From contig NZ_CP130427.1 in assembly GCF_030518795.1 (NCBI RefSeq), forward strand, positions 4,402,001-4,466,000: a DNA stretch of 64,000 nucleotides. The letters are read 5' to 3'. This document shows, in pieces, positions 18,540 through 26,300 of this stretch (positions within the stretch are counted from its first letter, which is position 1; each line of letters starts with the position of its first letter). A model generated the notes under the pieces. The model was not told the origin of the DNA. It did not search any database and saw nothing but the letters and a program-made list of their open reading frames with translations. The DNA comes from Micromonospora sp. NBRC 110009 (GTDB lineage: Bacteria > Actinomycetota > Actinomycetes > Mycobacteriales > Micromonosporaceae). The position numbers and the translations under genes are program-made.

Positions 18540-19745
18540 GTGTCGCAGGATCACCGGTCGCCGTTGTCCCGTCCGTCCTATGAGGATCCTCGTGACCGCG
18601 GCGCGGCTCACCGGCCGGCGTACCCCCCGACGACACCGCCGGTCGGACCACCGGCGGGTTGGCGCGGGGACGGCGGCCACCCCTTCCCGGCGGCCGGCCC
18701 GCCGGACGCCGGCTACGGCGCCGGCCCGTCGCCGACCGGCCCCGGCTACGGGTCGACCGCACCCGGCTACCCGGCTCCGGGCTACCCGGGTGCGGCCGGC
18801 CCCGGGTACGCGGCGCCGGCGGGGTACGTCGGCCCGGAAACCCCCGCCCACCGGGGCGCGGAGGCGCCGCGCTTCGGGATGCCGGACACCAGACGCCGGC
18901 CCGCCCCCGAGGCGTCCCCCTACGACGCGCCGCCGACGGCCGGCCACGGCGCCCCTGCGGCGTGGGCGTCGACCGCGCCGGCGAGTGGGCATCCGATCCC
19001 GGGCGGGTCCGGGCCGACCGCCGACGGCTATTCCGGCCAGGCCGTCCAGAACCAGATCCGGCAGGCGGTGGTGCACCGGGTGCAGTACGCCAATGCGCTG
19101 CACGCCTCGCACTACTGGGACCTGCGCCGGACCAAGCCGGTGGGGCCGCACGCCCTGGTCTTCCTCTACGCCGGCCTCGACCCGCGGTTCTCCGACCCGC
19201 GCCGCCCCTACTACGAGATCAAGGCGGCGTCCCGGCTGTTCCGGGACGGCGCCGACGTGCAGGACCTGCCGGCGCTGCTGCAGGAGCTCACCGAGATCGC
19301 CAAGGGCTACCTCGCCGACGGCCGGGTCTTCGACCCGGCGGCCCAGATGACCCAGGCGGCCGAGCCGATGCCCGCCGACGCCACGTACGTCGGAGTCGCC
19401 GTCTCCACCCTGCTCGGCTCCGGGGAGGAGGTCGTCGACGAGCCGTTGGCGGCCGTCGGCGGGATGGGCATTCCCGGCCGGAGCAGGGTGGTCCTGGCGG
19501 ACAACAACCTGCTGGTGGTCGAGCGGCCGGCACGCGCCCATGAACAGGTGGAGGTGTACGCCACCTTCCCGTACTTCACCAGCGGTGGCGTGGAGTACCG
19601 CAGCTGGCGGCCGTTCAGCTCGGAGCAGCAGGCGGAGCCGTCCTGGCGCTGGTTGCAGCACCTCAACCAGTTGGTGCTGGCCGGCCAGGAGCGCAAGGCC
19701 ATGGCAGCCGCGGTCGCCACGGGCGGCGGCCGGCGCTGGCGCTGA
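18540..19745 (+). CDS. Pro/Gly/Tyr-rich N-terminal protein with conserved globular C-terminal domain, function unknown
   Basis: 401 residues. Residues 1 to about 165 are low-complexity, with repeated GYPAPGYPG- and GPGYG-like blocks, probably disordered. Residues ~170-401 look folded, beginning AVQNQIRQAVVHRVQYANALHASHYW, and contain an adhesion-like beta-rich segment (VEVYATFPYFTSGGVEYRSW). No signal peptide or membrane helix, so cytoplasmic. GTG 18540 follows AGCCAGGAGCTGCCAC, where AGGAG lies seven bases upstream. I do not recognise the folded domain. It is isolated between a decarboxylase and a permease that both lie on the other strand. Confidence 0.75.
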   Translation: MSQDHRSPLSRPSYEDPRDRGAAHRPAYPPTTPPVGPPAGWRGDGGHPFPAAGPPDAGYGAGPSPTGPGYGSTAPGYPAPGYPGAAGPGYAAPAGYVGPETPAHRGAEAPRFGMPDTRRRPAPEASPYDAPPTAGHGAPAAWASTAPASGHPIPGGSGPTADGYSGQAVQNQIRQAVVHRVQYANALHASHYWDLRRTKPVGPHALVFLYAGLDPRFSDPRRPYYEIKAASRLFRDGADVQDLPALLQELTEIAKGYLADGRVFDPAAQMTQAAEPMPADATYVGVAVSTLLGSGEEVVDEPLAAVGGMGIPGRSRVVLADNNLLVVERPARAHEQVEVYATFPYFTSGGVEYRSWRPFSSEQQAEPSWRWLQHLNQLVLAGQERKAMAAAVATGGGRRWR

Positions 19746-19753
19746 GCACGGAC

Positions 19754-19788
19754 GACGGCCCCGCCCCGGGGTCGGGGGCGGGGCCGTC
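19754..19788. terminator. bidirectional terminator hairpin
   Basis: Perfect 14-bp stem (19754-19767 with 19775-19788) with a 7-nt loop, between converging genes. Confidence 0.72.
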
Positions 19789-19802
19789 GGATGCCGGGCG
19801 GC

Positions 19803-21263
19803 CTAGAGGGAGCGCCCGATCAGGTCCTGCTCGATCACCGCGAGGGGGCGGGGCTGGCCCTGGCCGACGTTCTCCAGCACCTCTGGCCGGCGGCTCCGCA
19901 GGACCGTCGCCCAACCCAGGCCGATCACCGCCGCGGCGGCCACCGCGCCGGGGACCAGCCACTTCGTGGTCGAGCCCTCGGGCGCGCCGAGGACGGCGGA
20001 GAGGTTGACCAGGGTGGTCAGCAGGGCCGCCCCGACGAGCACCGCGCCGATCAGCGGGGCGACCGTACGCTGCCAGGCGGTCTCGGTGGTGCCGCCGCCC
20101 TTGCGGAAGAACGCGACCGCGGCGAGCGAGGTGACCGCCATCATCAGCAGCACCGCGATGGCCGCGACGCCGGAGAGCCAGCTGAACATGATGGCCACCG
20201 GGTCCGCCCCGGTCAGCGCGAAGATCAGGATCGCCGGCAGGGCGATCGCCGACTGGAGTGCCGAGCCGGCGACCGGGGCCCCACCCCGGCCGATCCGCTC
20301 GAACACCGCCGGCAGCACCCGCTCCCGCCCGAGGCTGAAGGTGTAGCGGGCGATCGAGTTGTGGAAGCTGACCATCGCGGCGAAGACGCTGGTCACCACG
20401 AGGGCGGTCGCCACGCTGCCGAGCAGCGGGCTGGCGTGCGTCTCCAGGATCGAGAACGGCAGCCCGGACGACGGATCGCGGGACTGGTCCACCACCCGGT
20501 CCGGCCCCACCGCGACGGCCAGCGCCCAGGCGGCGAGGGCGTAGAGGACGCCGAGCAGGATCAGGGCTGAGTAGGCGGCCCGGGACACCGCCTGCGGGGA
20601 GCGCGACTCCTCCGAGTAGACCGCGGCGGACTCGTAGCCGACGAACGACGCCGCGCAGAAGGCGACCACCCCACCGATGCCGGGCACCAGCAGGTTGCCC
20701 GGGTCCAGCGGCGCGAAGCTCACCGTGCCGCCGGCCGGATGGGCGAACGAGGTGTAGATGAAGAGCAGGATCAGCGCGACCTCGACGGCCAGCACCGCGC
20801 CGAGCAGGCCGACGCTGATCCGGGACTTCAGCACGCCGACGAGGGCGACCCCGGCCCAGGCGAGCAGGGCCCAGACCCACCAGGAGCCGCCGAGGCTGCT
20901 GCTGACGACGGAGCCGAGCAACCCGTACAGGCAGATCTGGATGGCGTTGTAGCCGAGCAGCACGACGGGGGCCGCGACCACGCCCCAGAAGCGCCCGAAG
21001 CCGGCCGCGAGCGCCGCGTAGAAGACGCCCGCGCTGGACACGTAGCGGGCCATGGCCAGGTAACCCACGGAGAAGAAGAGCAACGCGGCCGCGATCACGA
21101 GGAAGCCGAGCGGCGTGCCGGTGACGCCGGTCGAGGCGTACGTGGCGACGATGGCACCGGCGAGCACGGCCATCGGGGAGGAGGCGGTCGCGCTGAACAC
21201 CAACAGGGCGCCGGTCCCGAGGGAGTTGCGGACGAGCCCGGTTGGCGCGCTGGCAATCTGCAT
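19803..21263 (-). CDS. APC-superfamily amino acid permease
   Basis: 486-residue permease with about 12 hydrophobic segments. The N-terminal region (NSLGTGALLVFSATASSPMAVL) carries the small-residue unwound TM1 motif of APC transporters. FVGYESAAVYSEESRSP in the TM6 region is a typical APC substrate-site signature. It probably imports or exchanges an amino acid or amine. The histidine decarboxylase-like gene 1.5 kb away raises the possibility of a histidine/histamine exchanger, but an unrelated gene lies between and the link is weak. ATG 21263 gives a short cytoplasmic N-terminus (MQIASAPTGLVR), with GGAAGG near the start. Confidence 0.88.
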   Translation of the reverse strand: MQIASAPTGLVRNSLGTGALLVFSATASSPMAVLAGAIVATYASTGVTGTPLGFLVIAAALLFFSVGYLAMARYVSSAGVFYAALAAGFGRFWGVVAAPVVLLGYNAIQICLYGLLGSVVSSSLGGSWWVWALLAWAGVALVGVLKSRISVGLLGAVLAVEVALILLFIYTSFAHPAGGTVSFAPLDPGNLLVPGIGGVVAFCAASFVGYESAAVYSEESRSPQAVSRAAYSALILLGVLYALAAWALAVAVGPDRVVDQSRDPSSGLPFSILETHASPLLGSVATALVVTSVFAAMVSFHNSIARYTFSLGRERVLPAVFERIGRGGAPVAGSALQSAIALPAILIFALTGADPVAIMFSWLSGVAAIAVLLMMAVTSLAAVAFFRKGGGTTETAWQRTVAPLIGAVLVGAALLTTLVNLSAVLGAPEGSTTKWLVPGAVAAAAVIGLGWATVLRSRRPEVLENVGQGQPRPLAVIEQDLIGRSL

Positions 21264-21740
21264 GGAAGGTGCTCCGAGTCGGGGTGAGGGGCTGGTTGTC
21301 GGGGCGGGACGGCGGAACCGGCGCGCTGGCGCGGTCCCGGTGCTCGGGTGTCGCGGTGGTGGTTGCTGCCCGGCGACCGGTCATCCACAATGGATGGCTT
21401 CAACGATCTTGAGCGATATTGCCCAGTTCTGAGCCATTTAGGAACTCCAATCGATGAGCTCGGACAGCGTAGCCGACGACGCGCTGCGGTCTGCCGACGA
21501 CGCGCTGCGGTCTGCCGAGTGCGCGCCGTGGCGGAGTGTCGGCGCCGGAGGGCGTCATCCGGTGGGCGATCGGGCCGCCGCGGCCACACCCGGAGCCGGG
21601 GCGACGGGGCCGAAGCGGGCGACACCGATCATCCGTTCCGCGCGTCGCCTCGACCGGACGGTCGGATGGTGGCGCCCGTGCTGAGAACCGTCGACCACCC
21701 TGGCTAGGCTGGCGAGTCGGCTGCGGTGAGGGGGAGCAGG
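21264..21740. other. 477-bp intergenic region with operator-like palindrome and 21-bp tandem repeat
   Basis: Next to the permease start it contains CATCCA-CAA-TGGATG (21382-21396), a perfect short palindrome placed where a repressor could act. A relatively AT-rich stretch (21400-21450) could hold promoters. At 21472-21513 an exact 21-bp unit (GCCGACGACGCGCTGCGGTCT) is repeated twice. A 76-codon frame at 21454-21684 spans the repeat but has only a distant AGGA and no recognisable family. Confidence 0.45.
21472..21513. repeat. exact 2x21-bp tandem repeat
   Basis: Two perfect head-to-tail copies of GCCGACGACGCGCTGCGGTCT, followed by a partial GCCGAG. It lies in non-coding DNA, or inside the doubtful frame 21454-21684, where it encodes the repeated ADDALRS. 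Confidence 0.75.
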
Positions 21741-22418
21741 ATGAGCGCCGGGCAGGATCAGACGTCCGAGGCGCCGGCGGCGTCGCGGGTGTTGACGTCG
21801 GCGCCGTGGATGGTGGTGCTGCTCGGTGTGGGGCTGCTGACCACGCTGCTGCTGGTCGCCCTCTTCTCCCTGCGGGCGGAGGAGCATCACGCCCTTCCCA
21901 CGAGCGCCGACCCGCCGATCTACCTGCCGACCGCCGAGGCGCAGACCACGTCGGCCGCACCGAGCGATGCGCCGCCGGTCGGGGTGGACGGCAGTCCCTC
22001 GCCGACCCCGTCGCGCAGCGTCCGGCCCTCGGCGCAGGCCACCCCGGACCGGCCCTCGACGTCGCCGAGACCGGCCACCCTGACCGCGCCGTCGGCCGGC
22101 GACCTCACCGCCACGTACGAGGCCACCGGCAGTGGTCGGGACTGGTTCGAGGCCCGGCTGACCGTCACCAACGGCTCCGGCCGGAGCCAGAGCTGGCAGG
22201 TCGAGCTGCTCTTCGCGGGCAACGTGAAGAGCGTCGAGGCCTCCTCGACCGCCGGGGTGTCGGTCAGCACCCAGGGCAGCGGGGTGTTCGTGCTGCGCGG
22301 CACCGGCGCGCTGCCGTCCGGGAAGGCGGCCGTGGTGAAGCTGCACTTCCGCCGTACGGGCACCGGTGACCGCCCCGGCCAGTGCACGGTCAACGACACC
22401 GACTGCGTCATCGGCTGA
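21741..22418 (+). CDS. membrane-anchored CBM2-like protein (first of tandem pair)
   Basis: 225 residues: short cytoplasmic N-terminus, one membrane helix (VVLLGVGLLTTLLLVALFSL, residues ~26-45), a ~70-residue Ser/Pro/Thr-rich linker, and a C-terminal ~100-residue beta domain. The domain resembles family 2 carbohydrate-binding modules: ATYEATGSGRDWFEARLTVTNG, then WQVELLF, ending in a Cys pair (GQCTVNDTDC). CBM2 aromatic positions are only partly kept, so sugar binding is not assured. ATG 21741 has GGGGGAGCAGG upstream. A same-length paralogue follows 98 bp later. Confidence 0.72.
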   Translation: MSAGQDQTSEAPAASRVLTSAPWMVVLLGVGLLTTLLLVALFSLRAEEHHALPTSADPPIYLPTAEAQTTSAAPSDAPPVGVDGSPSPTPSRSVRPSAQATPDRPSTSPRPATLTAPSAGDLTATYEATGSGRDWFEARLTVTNGSGRSQSWQVELLFAGNVKSVEASSTAGVSVSTQGSGVFVLRGTGALPSGKAAVVKLHFRRTGTGDRPGQCTVNDTDCVIG

Positions 22419-22516
22419 GCGCGAGATCCGTCGACGCGCCCGGGTAACGGGTGGCGCACTTTCCGACATTGCCCCCGATGACTACGCTCACCGGACGGTA
22501 TCGACTGGGGAGGGTC

Positions 22517-23194
22517 ATGTCCGGCACGCGTCGCACCCGCCTCTCGCCCGCCGCGGCCATCGCCTCCTCGCCCTGGGTCCTGGTCGCGATCGGGGCGATC
22601 GTCATGGTGGTGCTGCTGGTCGTGGCGCTGGGTGCGACCCGGGACCGGCGCACCTACGCCGACCTCCCGCCACCGGCCGCGCCGGTGTCGCTGCCGGACC
22701 TGCCCGCCGTCACGGCATCGCGCGCGCCGACGTCCGCCGACGTCCCGGTGCTGCCCGGGCTGTCGCCCCGGTCGACCGTGCTGTCCGGCGCGCCGGCGCC
22801 GAGCCCGCCGGTCACCGCGGGCGCCCGCAGCGGCCGGCCGGCCCCGCCGCCGCCGGCGCCGGCCGCACCGCCCCCGGCGTCGGTGACCGGACGCTACGCG
22901 GTGGTGACCCGCTTCCAGACCGGCTTCGTCGGCGAGGTGCTGATCGTCAATGCGGACTCGACCGTCCGGGGCTGGACCGTGCGACTGACCTTCTCCGGTG
23001 GGCAGGTGGCCGACACCTGGGTGGTCGATGCCGAGCAGGGGCGGGCCAGCGGGTCCGGCGGCGACCTGACGTACCGGAGCGGCGTGGACCTGGCGCCCGG
23101 TGCCTCGGCGCGGCTGCGGTTCCGCGTCGAGCCGGCCGCCACGACCACCCCGGACGCCTGCACCGTCAACGGCGCGCGCTGCGCCGGTTTCTGA
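22517..23194 (+). CDS. membrane-anchored CBM2-like protein (second of tandem pair)
   Basis: 225 residues with the same architecture as the gene upstream: basic N-terminus, one membrane helix (VLVAIGAIVMVVLLVVAL), a Pro/Ala-rich linker (PAPPPPAPAAPPP), and a C-terminal beta domain (RFQTGFVGEVLIVNADS, GWTVRLTF, ending CTVNGARC). The shared layout, identical length and final Cys pair indicate an old tandem duplication; sequence identity is low outside the domain. ATG 22517 follows GGGGAGGGTC. It is placed just before a secreted amylopullulanase, which suggests a cell-surface carbohydrate role, but no shared regulation is evident. Confidence 0.72.
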   Translation: MSGTRRTRLSPAAAIASSPWVLVAIGAIVMVVLLVVALGATRDRRTYADLPPPAAPVSLPDLPAVTASRAPTSADVPVLPGLSPRSTVLSGAPAPSPPVTAGARSGRPAPPPPAPAAPPPASVTGRYAVVTRFQTGFVGEVLIVNADSTVRGWTVRLTFSGGQVADTWVVDAEQGRASGSGGDLTYRSGVDLAPGASARLRFRVEPAATTTPDACTVNGARCAGF

Positions 23195-23268
23195 CCCCGA
23201 CCCGGCACGACGCCGTCCACCGTGGCGGCGTTCCGGCTGCCGCCCGGGGGCGTCCGGGCGGGCCACGT

Positions 23269-23339
23269 TTTGCAAGGCAGCTGCTTTGTTACGACTTGGT
23301 TTGCAAGGTATTGCAGAATGTTTCGGCAAGGGCTAGCGT
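23269..23339 (+). promoter_or_regulatory. amylopullulanase promoter with TTTGCAAGG direct repeats
   Basis: Two identical TTTGCAAGG copies (23269-23277 and 23300-23308), 31 bp apart and so on the same face of the helix, followed by the related TATTGCAG (23309-23316). A sigma-70-like promoter overlaps them: TTGCAG (23311-23316), 17 bp, TAGCGT (23334-23339). Direct repeats of TTGCAA/CTTGCAG type precede Streptomyces alpha-amylase genes and bind the maltose repressor MalR, so these are candidate MalR-type operators. The A/T content is visibly higher than in neighbouring DNA. Confidence 0.55.
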
Positions 23340-23372
23340 GCGGGCGAATCAGCGACCAGAGAAAGGCCGTCG

Positions 23373-26300
23373 ATGAAACCCCCGCCGATATCCCGCAAGG
23401 CCCTGCTCGCCCTGGTTTCCTCCCTGGTGCTCACCCTCGTCGGGGTGCCGGTGGCCATCCGCCAGCTGGGCGCCGACGGCAGCGACCGCCCGGCCACCCC
23501 CGACGTCCTCGCCGCCGCCGGCGCACCACAGTGGCGTACCGAGCCGTCCGCCGAGGCGCTGCTCAAGGCCGGCAGCGACAGCGCCCGGGCCGAGCAGTTC
23601 TACTTCGTGCTGCCGGACCGCTTCGCCAACGGCGACAAGCGCAACGACAGCGGCGGCCTGACCGGCGACCGGCTCAGCACCGGCCTGGATCCCACGGACA
23701 AGGGCTTCTACCACGGCGGTGACCTCAAGGGCGTCATCGACAAGCTGGACTACATCGAGGGCCTCGGCACCACGGCCATCTGGCTCGCCCCGATCTTCAA
23801 GAACCGTCCCGTGCAGGGCACCGGCGCCGACGTCTCCGCCGGCTACCACGGCTACTGGATCACCGACTTCACGCAGGTCGACCCGCACTTCGGCACCAAC
23901 CAGGAGCTGACGAAGCTGGTCGACCTCGCCCACCAGCGGGGCATCAAGGTCTACCTCGACATCATCGTCAACCACACCGCCGACGTGATCCGGTACGCGG
24001 AGAACAAGTACGGCTACGTCGACAAGAAGACCGCGCCCTACCGGGACGCGCAGGGGCGGGCCTTCGAGGATCGCAACTACGCCGACGGCACCCGCGCGTT
24101 CCCGCAGGTCAACGAGAAGTCGTTCCCGTACACCCCGACCTTCGCCAGCGCGGCCGACGCGACCGTGAAGGTCCCGGCGTGGCTGAACGACCCGACCATG
24201 TACCACAACCGGGGAGACTCCACGTTCGCCGGCGAGAACAGCGAGTACGGCGACTTCTTCGGCCTCGACGACCTCTGGACCGAGCGTCCCGAGGTGGTCC
24301 GCGGCATGACCGACATCTACGGGCAGTGGATCGGCAAGGCCGGCGTCGACGGCTTCCGCCTCGACACCGTCAAGCACGCCAACCTCGACTTCTGGCCGCA
24401 GTTCACCCGGGGCATCAACGCGGCCGCCGCCAAGGCCGGCAAGCCGGACTTCTTCATGTTCGGCGAGGTCTACAGCGCCGACCAGCAGATCGAGTCGACG
24501 TACGTGCGGCAGGGCGGCCTGCCGGCCACCCTCGACTTCTCCTTCCAGGAGGCCGCGCGCGGCTACACCGCCGCCGGCGGCTCCGCCAAGACGCTCGCCG
24601 ACGTGTACGCCAAGGACGACCTGTACGCGGCCCGGAATACCGACGCCAACCGGCTGACCACCTTCCTCGGCAACCACGACATGGGCCGGATCGGCTCGTT
24701 CGTCGCGGCGGCCGGTGGCGACGACGCCAGCCAGCTGCGCCGCGACGAGCTCGCCCACCAGCTGATGTTCCTCACCCGTGGCCAGCCCGTCGTCTACTCC
24801 GGCGACGAGCAGGGCTTCACCGGCCCCGGCGGGGACAAGGACGCCCGGCAGGACATGTTCGCCTCGAAGACGGCGGACTACCTGGACGACGACCTGATCG
24901 GCACCACGCGTACCCACGCCAGCGACCAGTACGACACCGCCCACCCGCTGTACCGGACCATTTCCGAGCTGGGCAAGCTCCGGCAGGCGCACCCGGCGCT
25001 GCGGGACGGCATCCAGGTCACCCGGTACGCGACCGACGGCCCGGGCGTCTTCGGCTTCTCCCGGATCCTGCCCACCGATCGCACCGAGTACGTCGTCGCG
25101 GTGAACAACGCGGCGACCGCGCAGACTGTCAGCGTGGACACCTGGTCGGCTGGCGCCACCTTCACCGGCATCTACGGCGGTTCCGCCACCGCCACGGCGG
25201 GCGCCGACGGCAAGCTGACCGTGGCCGTGCCGGCCATGTCCGCCGTGGTCCTCCAGGCCGACCGGGCGATCCCGCAGGCCGACGCCGCACCGCAGGTCAC
25301 CGTCACCGAGCCGGGCGACGCCCCGGTCGCCACCACGGCCGCCGTCACCGCGCAGGTCACCGGCGACCCCCTCGCGACCGTCACCTTCGCCGCCCGGGTG
25401 GCCGGCGGCAAGTGGACCCTGCTGGGCAGTGCGCACCACACCCCGTACACCGTCCACCACGACCTGACCGGCCTGGCCGGCGGGACGAAGATCGAGTACA
25501 AGGCCGTCGTCCGGGACGGCAAGGGCCGCATCGCCAGCGCCCGGACCACCGGCGTGGTGGGCACCCCGGCGCAGAGCGCGTCCCGGGACTGGGCGATCGT
25601 GCACTACCAGCGCCCGGCCGGCGGGTACGCCGACTGGGGCCTCTACACCTGGGGCGACATCGACCCGGCCTACCAGACCGACTGGCCCGCGGGGCAGCCG
25701 TTCGCGGGTGAGGACTCCTTCGGCCGGTTCGCCTGGGTCAAGCTGAAGCCGGCCGCGAAGTCGGTGGGCTTCCTGGTGGTCGACCGGAACGGCACCAAGG
25801 ACGTCGACCAGGACCGCACCATCGACGTGACGCAGACCGGCGAGGTCTGGGTCAAGCAGGGCGATCCCACGCTCTACCCGACCCGGCAGGCCGCCACCGG
25901 CGAGCCCGACCCGCCGGTCGACCAGAGCACCGCGGTCATCCACTGGCGTAAGGCGGACGGCGACTACGACGGCTGGGGCCTGCACCTCTGGGACGGCGCG
26001 GCCAACCCGACCGACTGGGGCAGCCCGCTCAAGCCGGAGCGGGTCGACTCGTTCGGCGCGGTGTTCCGGGTGCCCCTGGCCGCCGGCGCCACCGGCCTGA
26101 GCTACATCGTGCACAAGGGCGACGAGAAGGATCAGCCCGACGACCAGCGGCTGGACTTCGCCGCCGCCGGGCACGAGATCTGGCTGCTGGCCGGGGTCAA
26201 GGGCCGGCTGCTGCCGGCGACCACCTCGGGGGTGGCGAAGGACCTCGACATCACCAAGCAGAAGGCGCAGTGGATCGACCGGTCCACCGTCGCCTGGCAG

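Noticed and set aside
21454..21684. 76-codon protein spanning the 21-bp repeat
   Set aside because: Weak, distant AGGA, no family resemblance, composition of non-coding GC-rich DNA. Kept only as part of the intergenic description.
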